A stretch of 64,000 bases of DNA from Ornithomonoglobus_A sp045612845 (GTDB taxonomy: Bacteria; Bacillota; Clostridia; UBA1381): contig JAZKZV010000006.1 of assembly GCA_045612845.1 (NCBI GenBank), forward strand, positions 169,094-233,093, given 5' to 3'. Positions within the stretch are counted from its first letter, which is position 1; every line of letters begins with the position of its first letter. A program made the translations under genes and the position numbers. This document shows, piece after piece, positions 7,183 to 16,365 of this stretch. Below the pieces are notes generated by a model that was not told the origin of the DNA, searched no databases, and saw only the letters and a list, made by a program, of their open reading frames with translations.

Positions 7183-7919
7183 TGGCAACAAAGGTTTTAG
7201 AGCCTATAACTGCCGAATACGAGCTTTTTTCGCAATATAAAAACACCCGCGACAAAACCCTGCGTGATAAAATTGTAGAGAACTATATCTATATAGCCGA
7301 AATTTTATCGCGCAGATTTATAAACCGCGGAATAGAATATGATGACATATATCAAGTTGCATGTATAGGACTTTTAAATGCAGTAGAGAGATTTGACCCC
7401 GACAGAGGCGTCAAATTTGCTACGTTTGCAACACCAACGGTTTTTGGCGAAATACGCAAGTATTTCAGAGACAAGGGAAGCTTTATAAAAATACCCAGAC
7501 GTCTTTATGAGGTTTTTTACAGAGCGGAGAAAATAAAACGTGCACAAGCCACAATATCAACATCAGAGGTTGCACGAATTCTCGACCTGTCTGAAAAAAC
7601 CATAGAGGATGCATATCGTGCAGGAGGAGCAGCCTTTGTAACTTCATTGGAAAACGAGGCATTTGCTGACGGACATCTTACACTCTCAAATGTTATTGGT
7701 GTTGAGGATAATAATCTTCTAATGCTCGAAAACCGTGATTTTATTAAGTATTGTATGAATAAATTAGACGACGATGAACGCGAATTTATAATACTTCGAT
7801 ACTATAACGAAAAAAGCCAGACGGTTATTGCCGAGTATTTTGGTGTGTCGCAAATGCAGATTTCGAGAATGGAAAAAAGAGTTTTAAAAAAGCTCAGGGA
7901 TTTATATTTTAAAAATTAA
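7182..7919 (+). CDS. RNA polymerase sigma factor, SigB/SigF/SigG type
   Basis: A 245-residue sigma-70 group 3 factor. Region 2 is clear at about 40-100 (IVENYIYIAEILSRRFINRG, then YDDIYQVACIGLLNAVERFDP and FATFATPTVFGEIRKYFRDK). A region 3 segment with SEVARILDLSEKTIEDAY lies at 125-145, and region 4 at the C-terminus has YYNEKSQTVIAEYFGVSQM and ISRMEKRVLKKLR. No SpoIIAA/SpoIIAB or RsbV/RsbW partners adjoin it, unlike classical SigF or SigB loci. It overlaps by one base with a membrane protein gene. It could be a stress or a sporulation sigma factor; the sequence alone does not decide. Confidence 0.88.
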   Translation: MATKVLEPITAEYELFSQYKNTRDKTLRDKIVENYIYIAEILSRRFINRGIEYDDIYQVACIGLLNAVERFDPDRGVKFATFATPTVFGEIRKYFRDKGSFIKIPRRLYEVFYRAEKIKRAQATISTSEVARILDLSEKTIEDAYRAGGAAFVTSLENEAFADGHLTLSNVIGVEDNNLLMLENRDFIKYCMNKLDDDEREFIILRYYNEKSQTVIAEYFGVSQMQISRMEKRVLKKLRDLYFKN

Positions 7920-7938
7920 AAAGGGAAGGATTTTAGTT

Positions 7939-8601
7939 ATGTTAACACAAACAAAAAAAGAATTTATAGAATTTATGATGAGTGCAGATGTTTTGCGTTT
8001 TGGCTCATTCACAACAAAAAGCGGCAGAAACACACCATATTTTGTAAACACAGGCAACTACAAAACAGGTGCGCAAATTGCAACCTTGGGTAAATTTTAC
8101 GCAAAACTTATAAAAGAAACAATCGGCGATGATTTTAGTGCAATGTTCGGTCCTGCATACAAGGGAATCCCGCTTGCGGCAGCAGGTGCGGCAGCACTTT
8201 ACAATGAGTTTGGTATAGACAAGCCATACTTCTTTAACAGAAAAGAAGAAAAAGACCACGGAGAGGGCGGTTCTCTTGTTGGCTACAAACCCCAGGACGG
8301 TGATAAAATCATAATAATCGAAGACGTTATAACTGCAGGCACAGCAGTTCGCGAAACTATGCCTGTTGTTCTTGGCGCGGCAGATGTAACAGTAAGCGAT
8401 ATGTTCATTTCGGTAAATCGTTGCGAAATAGGAGCAACAGCGGGTAAAACTGCCATTACAGAAGTAATGGAGGAGTTTGGCATAAGAGTACACGCACTTG
8501 TAACTGTTAAGGATATATACGAGTATTTAAAAGAGAGCGGAAACTATAACGAAGTTCTTGTGCCAATGGAAGAATATATGGCAAAATACTGCGTTTTTTA
8601 A
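7939..8601 (+). CDS. pyrE: Orotate phosphoribosyltransferase
   Basis: A 220-residue enzyme that joins orotate to PRPP to give OMP in pyrimidine synthesis. The PRPP-binding motif IIIIEDVITAGTAVRE lies near residues 116-132. The N-terminal RFGSFTTKSGRNTPYFVNTG and the central FGPAYKGIPLA are typical of the family. It stands apart from other pyr genes here, following a sigma factor after 19 bp and preceding a phosphodiesterase gene by 3 bp. Confidence 0.93.
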   Translation: MLTQTKKEFIEFMMSADVLRFGSFTTKSGRNTPYFVNTGNYKTGAQIATLGKFYAKLIKETIGDDFSAMFGPAYKGIPLAAAGAAALYNEFGIDKPYFFNRKEEKDHGEGGSLVGYKPQDGDKIIIIEDVITAGTAVRETMPVVLGAADVTVSDMFISVNRCEIGATAGKTAITEVMEEFGIRVHALVTVKDIYEYLKESGNYNEVLVPMEEYMAKYCVF

Positions 8602-8604
8602 GAT

Positions 8605-9516
8605 ATGCGAAAACTTTTAAAAATTATATTTATTGTTGTATTTATAGCGGCAATTATAAATTTTTTCTGGGACAATACAAATGACGTTTCCGACTATGTT
8701 GTAGACCCCCAGGAAAATATGACCATAAGCGAGGCACAAAATAACGAAAACAAGGTATACACTATAAGCAGCGAGGATATATTCGAGAGCAAAAAAGAGC
8801 GGTTTGTAGCACACAGAGGCTTTTCTGACCATGCTCCCGAAAACAGTATCCCGTCCTTTGAGCGTGCCGGTAAGGCGGGCTTTTGGGGAATAGAAACCGA
8901 TATTATAGAATCGGCAGACGGTGTTTTTATGTGTATGCATGATGAAACGCTCGAGCGTACTACAACAGGTACGGGAAATCTTAATGACTACACATATAGC
9001 GAGCTTATGAATTTTCGTATAGATTTCGGGAATGATGTAAGTGATTTTGAATCGTTAAAAATTCCTACAATGATTGAATTTTTAAATAATTGCGTAATAT
9101 ATGATTGTGTGCCTATAATAGAAATAAAAGAGATTACCGACTACGAGGGTTTTTTAGAGACTGTAAAAAACAGCGGTTTATACAATCGCTCAATTATAAC
9201 AGGCTCTCTTGCAGATTTAAAAGAAATACGTAAAATAGATAAAAACGTACTTGTAATGCTTGTTGCATATGCAACTCTGGACTATTCTGCATACGAGCCG
9301 CTCCTGCCTGAGCTTGGTGAGAATTCGGGTATTTTATTAAATGCACCGCTTATTACAAGGGCGGTTGCGGACGATTTACACAAAAGAGGCTATCGCATAG
9401 GGGCATGGACTCTTGATACTCCTGATGATGCAAGAAAATATATGGACCTTGGCGCGGATTTTGTGGTAACAAACAATATTCCTGGTCTTAAGCATATGAT
9501 TAACGAAAACGAGTAA
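8605..9516 (+). CDS. Glycerophosphodiester phosphodiesterase family protein
   Basis: 303 residues. An N-terminal hydrophobic segment (residues about 5-22) acts as membrane anchor or uncleaved signal. The GDPD barrel follows: AHRGFSDHAPENSIPSFERA (about 69-88), IETDI near 98 and MHDETLERTT near 112 carry the histidines and acidic metal ligands. Later EIKE and a C-terminal AWTLDTPDD complete the family pattern. It hydrolyses glycerophosphodiesters to glycerol-3-phosphate plus alcohol, probably at the outer membrane face. It starts 3 bp after pyrE. Confidence 0.9.
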   Translation: MRKLLKIIFIVVFIAAIINFFWDNTNDVSDYVVDPQENMTISEAQNNENKVYTISSEDIFESKKERFVAHRGFSDHAPENSIPSFERAGKAGFWGIETDIIESADGVFMCMHDETLERTTTGTGNLNDYTYSELMNFRIDFGNDVSDFESLKIPTMIEFLNNCVIYDCVPIIEIKEITDYEGFLETVKNSGLYNRSIITGSLADLKEIRKIDKNVLVMLVAYATLDYSAYEPLLPELGENSGILLNAPLITRAVADDLHKRGYRIGAWTLDTPDDARKYMDLGADFVVTNNIPGLKHMINENE

Positions 9517-9547
9517 TCCGTAACGAAAGGGGATTTTAACCATAAAA

Positions 9548-11917
9548 ATGGAATTATGTGCAAAATGCAAAAAGAATGTGGCAGTCCTGTTTATAACAAA
9601 AATGGAAGGCGACAAAACAACAAATGAAGGACTTTGCCTCGCGTGCGCAAAAAAGCTGGGAATTGCACCTCTTAATAATATGATAGAAAGTCTTGGTATA
9701 AACGAAGAGGAAATGGAGGCAATGAATGCCCAGATGGCAGAGTTTATGGAGAACATGGACGAATCGGGTATGGATATGGAGCAAATGCTCGGAAGCCTTA
9801 CGGGTGAAGACGAGTCGAATCCGTTTACCGATAACGAAGAGGGCGGTGCGCATACAGGCTCATTGTCCGATTTTATGAAGGGTGCATTCTCCAATATGCC
9901 CCTTATGTTTGGTATGCAAAAAGGCGAAAAGGACACAAATCACGAGAGCAATACAAAAGAAGACGATACAAAAAAAGAAAACAAAGAGGATAAAAAGAGC
10001 AAAAAGCAGAAAAAGTCAAAAATGCTCGATACCTATGGAACAAACCTTACCAAAAAGGCTTCTGAGGGCAAGGTTGACAGAGTAGTAAACCGAAATAATG
10101 AGATAGAGAGAGTTGTACAAATATTAAACAGACGCTCCAAAAACAACCCCGTTCTTTTGGGTGAGCCGGGCGTTGGTAAAACTGCAGTAGCAGAGGGTCT
10201 TGCGTGCAGAATTATAGAAAAACAAGTCCCGCCAAAGCTATTTAACTATCAGCTCTATCTTATAGATTTTACTGCCCTTGTTGCCGGAACACAGTTTAGA
10301 GGTCAGTTTGAGGCACGTCTTAAGAGTCTTTTAAAAGAGGCGGAGGAGATTGGCAAGGTTATTCTTGTTATAGACGAAATTCATAACATTGTTGCTGCGG
10401 GTGATGCCGAGGGCGCAATGAGTGCGGCAAATATCTTAAAGCCTGCACTTGCAAGAGGCGAAATACAGATAATAGGTGCAACAACCTTAAACGAATACAG
10501 AAAACACATCGAAAAGGATACTGCTTTAGAGCGTCGTTTTCAGCCTGTTATAATTGACGAACCGTCAGTAGAAGAAAGTATAGAAATCTTAAAGGGAATA
10601 AAAGATTATTACGAAACATTCCACCATGTAAAGATATCGGATAACATAATAGAATCTGCGGTAAGGCTGTCGGAGAGATATATAACAGACCGCTTTTTGC
10701 CCGATAAGGCAATAGACGTTATAGACGAGGCGGGCTCACGTGTAAACCTAAAAAACAAGGCGCTATATGATGCTGAGCTTTTAGAAGAAAATATAGTAAC
10801 CACCGATTTACAAATAGAGGAAGCCACCGAAAAAGCAGACTTTGAGGCGGTTGCAAACTTAAAATCCGAAAAGCTAAGATTAGAAGAAAAGCTCGAAAAA
10901 GCAAAAGAGGAATCATCAAAGTCGGAGATAACATTTGATGATATTGCATCAGTAATAGAGAGCTGGACAAAAATACCCGTTCACAGACTAACCGAGGACG
11001 AAACAAAGCGTCTTTTGGAGCTTGAGGAGCGAATTCATCAAAGAGTAATAGGTCAGGACGAGGCAGTAGGTGCAGTAGCTAAGGCTATAAGACGCGGCAG
11101 AGCTGATATAACAACAAAAAAACGCCCTGTTTCGTTCATATTTGCAGGACCTACAGGAGTGGGAAAAACCGAGCTTGTAAAGACCATTGCAGAGGTAATG
11201 TTTAATAACGAGGAAGCGCTTATAAGAATAGACATGTCCGAGTATATGGAAAAACACTCAGTATCCAAGCTTATAGGCTCACCGCCGGGATATGTCGGCT
11301 ATGATGATGCGGGTCAGCTTACCGAAAAGGTACGCAGAAATCCGTACTCTGTAATATTGCTCGACGAAATAGAAAAAGCACATCCCGAAGTATTTAATGT
11401 GTTTTTGCAGATTTTGGATGACGGACGTATTTCGGACAGCCATGGCAAGATTATAAACTTTGAGAACACAATAATTATAATGACAACAAATGCAGGCTCG
11501 GAGTATCGTTCAAGCGCACCGGGATTTATGTCCGATGGCGAAGTAACTCTTGCAGACAACGTTCAAAAGAGCTTAAAGCAGTTCTTTAAGCCTGAGTTTA
11601 TAAACAGAATAGACGAGATTGTTACCTTTAAGCCTCTAAAGAAAGAGGAGCTAAGAAAAATTATAGACCTGCTTTTAAAGAATATAACCAAAAAGCTTGC
11701 TGAAAAGGGCGCAACTCTCACAGTTACCGATTCTGCAAAGGAGATTATACTCGAAAAAGGCTATGACGTAAAATATGGAGCAAGACCGCTAAAGCGTGCA
11801 ATACAAAGAACACTCGAGGACACTCTTGCAAAAATGTCGCTTACGGGTAAAATTACAGAGGGCGCAAATCTCTGTGCCGATGCAAAAGACGGGCAGATAG
11901 TAATTGACACACTTTAA
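9548..11917 (+). CDS. clpE: ATP-dependent Clp protease ATP-binding subunit, ClpE/ClpC type
   Basis: A 789-residue AAA+ unfoldase with two ATPase modules. The N-terminus carries a zinc finger, C4-C7 and C30-C33, as in ClpE, instead of the ClpN repeats of ClpC. A charged linker (about 125-160) precedes the first AAA+ domain with Walker A GEPGVGKT (205-212) and DEIHN. A UVR-like coiled segment follows near 420-455. The second AAA+ domain has GPTGVGKTE (about 534) and LLDEIEKAHPEV, and the ClpB D2-small domain ends the protein. It feeds unfolded proteins to ClpP. Its ribosome binding site (AAAGGGG) is rather far from the ATG. No CtsR operator is obvious upstream. Confidence 0.9.
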   Translation: MELCAKCKKNVAVLFITKMEGDKTTNEGLCLACAKKLGIAPLNNMIESLGINEEEMEAMNAQMAEFMENMDESGMDMEQMLGSLTGEDESNPFTDNEEGGAHTGSLSDFMKGAFSNMPLMFGMQKGEKDTNHESNTKEDDTKKENKEDKKSKKQKKSKMLDTYGTNLTKKASEGKVDRVVNRNNEIERVVQILNRRSKNNPVLLGEPGVGKTAVAEGLACRIIEKQVPPKLFNYQLYLIDFTALVAGTQFRGQFEARLKSLLKEAEEIGKVILVIDEIHNIVAAGDAEGAMSAANILKPALARGEIQIIGATTLNEYRKHIEKDTALERRFQPVIIDEPSVEESIEILKGIKDYYETFHHVKISDNIIESAVRLSERYITDRFLPDKAIDVIDEAGSRVNLKNKALYDAELLEENIVTTDLQIEEATEKADFEAVANLKSEKLRLEEKLEKAKEESSKSEITFDDIASVIESWTKIPVHRLTEDETKRLLELEERIHQRVIGQDEAVGAVAKAIRRGRADITTKKRPVSFIFAGPTGVGKTELVKTIAEVMFNNEEALIRIDMSEYMEKHSVSKLIGSPPGYVGYDDAGQLTEKVRRNPYSVILLDEIEKAHPEVFNVFLQILDDGRISDSHGKIINFENTIIIMTTNAGSEYRSSAPGFMSDGEVTLADNVQKSLKQFFKPEFINRIDEIVTFKPLKKEELRKIIDLLLKNITKKLAEKGATLTVTDSAKEIILEKGYDVKYGARPLKRAIQRTLEDTLAKMSLTGKITEGANLCADAKDGQIVIDTL

Positions 11918-12399
11918 GGATTAACATTATAAATATGAATAGGCCTTATATCTACGTAACTGTATGTGGATAAAGGCCTGTTTTTTGCATTAAACGTATG
12001 TGCAGCAACAAGAATAGTTTCGGGAGTTCTTAACCCCACATCCGTTACAACGGGTGTATGGTCAAAAGAACCGTCGTACGAGAAGCTTAGCTGAATAATA
12101 TCACCAGGTTCTATCTCCAAAAGACTTACAACCTCGCCCTGAGGTCCGCTTGAGGTGTTTGTTACTAAAAACTGATACAGTTCATTTACACCTGTCCATG
12201 AGGGGGCACGGTTGTTTAAATTGATGTAGTACCAGCCAAATGTGGGTGTATAGTTCATAACACCGCTGCCTGCGTAAATACATTGCGATGCAAAGTTGGT
12301 GCAATCACCGCCAAGGTTTTCGAAATTATAAAAAGCAGGATTCGGTGATAGGGCATATCTGTTTGCATATTCAACTGCTAAGGCTCTGTTATATTGCAT
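11914..12399 (-). CDS. Amidase domain protein (Amidase_6 type)
   Basis: About 161 residues of a papain-fold amidase domain. The N-terminal YNRALAVEYANRYALSPNPA and GGDCTNFASQCIYAG, with the presumed catalytic cysteine in GGDC, are characteristic of Amidase_6; the histidine in SFDHTPVVTDV would complete the dyad. There is no signal peptide. The start at 12399 fits the AGGAG located ten bases upstream better than an in-frame GTG at 12408. It converges on clpE, and the two stop codons overlap by 4 bp. The clpE terminator hairpin lies inside this gene. The function is probably peptide or cell-wall amide hydrolysis. Confidence 0.8.
   Translation of the reverse strand: MQYNRALAVEYANRYALSPNPAFYNFENLGGDCTNFASQCIYAGSGVMNYTPTFGWYYINLNNRAPSWTGVNELYQFLVTNTSSGPQGEVVSLLEIEPGDIIQLSFSYDGSFDHTPVVTDVGLRTPETILVAAHTFNAKNRPLSTYSYVDIRPIHIYNVNP
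11941..11986 (+). terminator. clpE terminator embedded in the opposing gene
   Basis: AGGCCTTATATC pairs imperfectly with GGATAAAGGCCT and is followed by GTTTTTTG on the plus strand. It lies entirely inside the 3' coding region of the convergent amidase gene. Confidence 0.6.
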
Positions 12400-12456
12400 A
12401 ATTTTCACACTCCTTTTTATATCATATGCAAACAGGCAGAAAAATGCTCAAAAACC

Positions 12457-12485
12457 TTGACACAGTGTCGATTTTATGCTAAAAT
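12457..12485 (+). promoter_or_regulatory. Promoter of the pheST operon
   Basis: Perfect TTGACA at 12457-12462, 17-bp spacer, TAAAAT at 12480-12485, just upstream of the T-box leader. Confidence 0.8.
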
Positions 12486-12490
12486 TAAGG

Positions 12491-12758
12491 TAATTGTAAA
12501 TAATATTCAGACTGTGAACGTGTGTAAGTAGCACCTGTTTACCACAAAAGAGAGCGGATATCGTAGGCTGTGAGTGTCTGCGGTGGTGTCAGGAGAGTGA
12601 ATTTCAGCACGGGAGTTTCTTGCGAAAGCCTTAAATTTGAGGTATAAGCAAGGTGTTGGCACAACACGGTAGATTGTGCAAAAAAGTGCAGAGCATATGC
12701 TCTGAAATTGGGTGGTACCGCGGATTTTTAACCCGTCCCTTTAAGGAGGGTTTTTTTT
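12491..12758 (+). promoter_or_regulatory. T-box riboswitch, tRNA-Phe responsive
   Basis: A leader of about 270 nt. The conserved T-box sequence GGTGGTACCGCG lies at 12711-12722 and binds the uncharged tRNA acceptor end. The terminator is at 12731-12758 (ACCC-G-TCC, loop CTTTAA, GGA-GGGT, then T8). A stem I with GA-rich motif AGAGAG near 12550 leads to a specifier loop where TTC (12603-12605, in AATTTCAGC) is the Phe codon. This matches the downstream pheS gene. Low charged tRNA-Phe would stabilise the antiterminator and raise pheST expression. Confidence 0.93.
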
Positions 12759-12803
12759 GTTCTTTAAAAACACCCCAAAAATATACCGAAAGGATTTTAA
12801 ATT

Positions 12804-13832
12804 ATGTTAGAAAAAACAACCACGTTAAAACAGGAATTCCAAAAAAAGGTATTATCTGCCAAAACATCAGTTGATGCAGAAAATTTAAGAGTAGAATTTC
12901 TTGGTAAAAAAGGCTCGGTTTCAAATTTAATGAGCGAGCTAAAGAATGTTCCCAACGAACAGAAGAAAGAAGCAGGTCAGATTATAAACGACCTCAAAAA
13001 ATATATAAATGACGAGCTTGTTACCTTGCAAAAACGAATCGAAGAGCAAGAAGAACAAGCAATGATAGACGCTGTAGAAAGCTATGACGACTCACTTCCC
13101 ACATCAGGTGAGTCAGGCTCATATCACCCCATAACACTTGTTCAAAGGGAGCTTGAAGATATATTCTTAAGCATGGGCTTTAATATCGAAGATTACGTAG
13201 AAGTTGTTGACGATTATCACTGCTTTGAGGCACTAAACATTCCAAAGCACCACCCTGCAAGAGATATGCAGGATACTTATTATCTTTCAAACGGACAGCT
13301 TTTAAAGACCCATACATCTGCGGCACAAAATGCTATTATGAAAAAGTATGGTGCACCACTACGTGCAATATTCCCGGGCCGTTGCTTCCGTAACGAGTCA
13401 ACAGACGCGTGCCACGAAAACACATTCTTCCAGATGGAAGGCATTATGATAGATAAGGATATTTCGATATCAAACCTTATCTATTTTATGAAAACTATGC
13501 TTTCCGAGGTGTTTAAAAAGGATATAAATGTACGATTAAGACCTGGATTTTTCCCATTCGTAGAACCTGGCTTTGAGCTTGATATCGAATGTCTTATCTG
13601 TGGCGGCAAGGGTTGCCCTTCATGTAAGAACAGTGGTTGGCTTGAGCTTTGCCCCTGCGGTATGATTCACCCCAACGTACTAAAGCATGGCGGAATAGAC
13701 CCCGAAGAATATACAGGCTTTGCTTTTGGATTAGGACTTACAAGACTTGCTATGATGAAGTATGGAATAAAAGATATTCGTACATTCAATAGCGGCTCAC
13801 TAAAGGCACTAAAGCAATTCAAGAATAAATAA
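12804..13832 (+). CDS. pheS: Phenylalanyl-tRNA synthetase alpha subunit
   Basis: 342 residues, full length. An N-terminal coiled coil (residues 1-90) binds tRNA. The class II catalytic core contains HPITLVQRELEDIFLSMGF, the motif 2 region FPGRCFRNESTDACHENTFFQMEG and motif 3 GFAFGLGLTRLAMMKYGI. It works as an alpha2-beta2 tetramer with PheT, encoded 159 bp downstream. Controlled by the Phe T-box upstream. Confidence 0.95.
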   Translation: MLEKTTTLKQEFQKKVLSAKTSVDAENLRVEFLGKKGSVSNLMSELKNVPNEQKKEAGQIINDLKKYINDELVTLQKRIEEQEEQAMIDAVESYDDSLPTSGESGSYHPITLVQRELEDIFLSMGFNIEDYVEVVDDYHCFEALNIPKHHPARDMQDTYYLSNGQLLKTHTSAAQNAIMKKYGAPLRAIFPGRCFRNESTDACHENTFFQMEGIMIDKDISISNLIYFMKTMLSEVFKKDINVRLRPGFFPFVEPGFELDIECLICGGKGCPSCKNSGWLELCPCGMIHPNVLKHGGIDPEEYTGFAFGLGLTRLAMMKYGIKDIRTFNSGSLKALKQFKNK

Positions 13833-13947
13833 GGTTTTTCAAAAATTGCGCATCAAAACGGACCGTCGAGGACGCCGGTCCCTACAATGTGAAATATAAC
13901 CAAAACGTTATTGTAAAGCACCAATCTGCACAATTTTTGAGAAAACC
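13833..13947. repeat. Long inverted repeat with a nested REP copy between pheS and pheT
   Basis: GGTTTTTCAAAAATTG (13833-13848) pairs with CAATTTTTGAGAAAACC (13931-13947). The interior holds a GTAGG-foot palindrome (13860-13885, minus orientation). The element sits inside a two-gene operon, directly after the pheS stop codon. It could attenuate or process the pheS-pheT message, or be a mobile-repeat scar. Confidence 0.65.
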
Positions 13948-13991
13948 TGAGGGATATAAAACAATCATTTAACAATGAAAGGAATAGAAAA

Positions 13992-16361
13992 ATGCTCGTT
14001 TCAATGAACTGGATAAACGACTATGTCGATTTATCAAACGAAAATATAGAAGATTTAATACATCGCTTTACTCTCTCAACTGCAGAGGTAGAGGATATTA
14101 TATATAAAGGCGCAGATATATCAAACGTGGTTGCGGCAAAGATTTTATCTGTCGAAAACCACCCTGAATCAAAAAAGCTTCACCTTTTAAAGGTTGATGC
14201 AGGCGACAGAGTATATGACTGCGTATGCGGCGCACCAAATGTAAGAGAGGGTATGGTTGTTGCATTTGCAAAATGCGGCGGAAAAGTCGGCGGTATGGAA
14301 ATTGGCAAGGCTATGCTTGCGGGATATCCGTCAGAGGGTATGTGCTGCTCAGAAAAAGAGCTTGGCATAAGCGATGACCATAGTGGACTTATGGAGCTTT
14401 GCGGGGACACTAAAATCGGAACAGATGTAAAGGACATATTCCCTATAGATGATATAATTTTTGAGGTAGATAACAAATCACTTACAAACCGTCCTGACCT
14501 TTGGGGACACTACGGTATTGCAAGAGAGTTCTCCGCACTAACAGGTAAGGAGCTAAAACCCTTAAAGCTTGGCAAAAGTAACGAGGGACACACAAATAAA
14601 ATCCCTGTTGAAGTAAAAAGAGACGATTTAGTGTACAGATACTCCTGCATTAAGATGGATAATATCACAAAGAATGTATCACCTATGGATATTAAAATAC
14701 GTCTTACCTATTGCGGAATGAGACCGATAAACTTGCTCGCTGACGTAACAAACTACATTATGCTCGAATTGGGTCAGCCAACTCATGCATTTGATGCAAC
14801 AAAAATTGATAAAATAGTTATAGACACACCAAAAGAGGAGTGCAAGTTCGAAACTCTTGACGGAATTGAAAGAGAAATTGATACAAATACACTTCTAATC
14901 CACAATAACGATACTCCCGTTGCCATTGCAGGTATTATGGGCGGACTTGATTCCGAGATTGTTGATAATACAACATCTGTTGTTTTGGAGAGTGCAAACT
15001 TCGACGGAGTAAGTGTAAGAAAATCATCAACAATGCTTGGCCTAAGAACAGATGCAAGTATGAGATACGAAAAAATTCTTGACCCTGAGCTTACAATTAA
15101 GGCGGTAGAGAGATTTATCTATCTTGTAAAAAGCATAGACGAGGGTGCAGTTGTTGCTTCAGCTCTAACGGATGAATATGTTAAAAAGTATCCTACAATC
15201 AATCTTGTAATAGATAAAAATTACGTAGACAGATATACAGGAATAGATATCAGCGATGAGGAAATTCTAACAACACTTACAGCTCTTGGCTTTAAGTGTG
15301 AGCATACAGGTAACGAATTTAAGGTAGAAGTACCGTCATGGAGAGCAACAAAGGACGTTACCATAAAGGCAGACCTTATCGAAGAAATCACAAGAATTTA
15401 CGGATATGACAACTTTGCCATAAAAACAACAAAGAGTGCACTAAAACCAATAAGACAGAGTATGACAAAGTCGGACGAGGCACAAATTAAGGATATCTTA
15501 GTAAAGAAATTCGGTATGCACGAGGTACATTCGTACATCTGGTATGATGGCAAGAAGATGAAAAAGCTTGGTCTTGACATCGATGAAAATGTGCGTATTC
15601 TTAATATGACAACACCCGAGAACGGAACACTAAGAAGTACAATGCTCCCAACACTTTTGGGCTTTGCATATGATAATCGTAGCTTTGCGAAGAGCTTTGG
15701 TATATTTGAGGTTGGCAGAGTTGTTGAGGGTATAAAAGAGGGTAATGAATGTAACGAAAGGAAAAAGCTTGGCTTTATAATGTTCTCAAAAGAGGATAGC
15801 GAAAAAGAGCTTTACTTTAAGACTTTAGACGTTGTAAGATGTCTGTTCGACCATATAAAGCATGGTGCGGTTACATTTAAAAAGACAGAACCTAAATTTA
15901 ATTACCAACACCCCAAAAACACATCGGATATTTTATATGATGGCATAAAGGTTGGTACAATAAACACACTTCATCCTAAAAATCTTGCAAAGATAGATAA
16001 AAACAGTGCAGTTGTATGTGTTGAATTAGACCTTATGATAGTAGAGGAATCAGAAGTTAAGGCGGTTAATTTTGAAGAGCCGTCAAAGTTCCCGTCAATA
16101 GACTATGACTTATCATTTGTTATAAACGACTCTATAAGATATGAGCAGATTGCGTCTGCATGGGAGAGCCAGAATGTAGCAGAGCTGTCATGTGCACAGG
16201 TAATAGACCTTTATGAGGCAGACGGTGTAAAAAGTATGGCAGTAAGACTTACATTCTCATCAGACGAGAGAACACTTTCTATGGAGGAAGTTCAATCAGT
16301 TGTAGACAAGGCAGTAGAAAATCTTGCTAAAATGGGCGTAACATTGAAAGCGAAAGGATAA
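13992..16361 (+). CDS. pheT: Phenylalanyl-tRNA synthetase beta subunit
   Basis: 789 residues, full length. An N-terminal tRNA-binding (EMAP-like) domain lies at about 40-150 (VVAAKILSVENHPESKKLHLLKVDAG). The B3/4 editing domain follows near 200-380 (RPINLLADVTNYIMLELGQPTHAFD), then B5, the catalytic-like domain, and the C-terminal anticodon-binding ferredoxin-like (FDX-ACB) domain, FPSIDYDLSFVINDSIRY. Forms the PheST tetramer. Good ribosome binding site (AAAGGAA). Confidence 0.95.
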   Translation: MLVSMNWINDYVDLSNENIEDLIHRFTLSTAEVEDIIYKGADISNVVAAKILSVENHPESKKLHLLKVDAGDRVYDCVCGAPNVREGMVVAFAKCGGKVGGMEIGKAMLAGYPSEGMCCSEKELGISDDHSGLMELCGDTKIGTDVKDIFPIDDIIFEVDNKSLTNRPDLWGHYGIAREFSALTGKELKPLKLGKSNEGHTNKIPVEVKRDDLVYRYSCIKMDNITKNVSPMDIKIRLTYCGMRPINLLADVTNYIMLELGQPTHAFDATKIDKIVIDTPKEECKFETLDGIEREIDTNTLLIHNNDTPVAIAGIMGGLDSEIVDNTTSVVLESANFDGVSVRKSSTMLGLRTDASMRYEKILDPELTIKAVERFIYLVKSIDEGAVVASALTDEYVKKYPTINLVIDKNYVDRYTGIDISDEEILTTLTALGFKCEHTGNEFKVEVPSWRATKDVTIKADLIEEITRIYGYDNFAIKTTKSALKPIRQSMTKSDEAQIKDILVKKFGMHEVHSYIWYDGKKMKKLGLDIDENVRILNMTTPENGTLRSTMLPTLLGFAYDNRSFAKSFGIFEVGRVVEGIKEGNECNERKKLGFIMFSKEDSEKELYFKTLDVVRCLFDHIKHGAVTFKKTEPKFNYQHPKNTSDILYDGIKVGTINTLHPKNLAKIDKNSAVVCVELDLMIVEESEVKAVNFEEPSKFPSIDYDLSFVINDSIRYEQIASAWESQNVAELSCAQVIDLYEADGVKSMAVRLTFSSDERTLSMEEVQSVVDKAVENLAKMGVTLKAKG

Positions 16362-16365
16362 TAAA

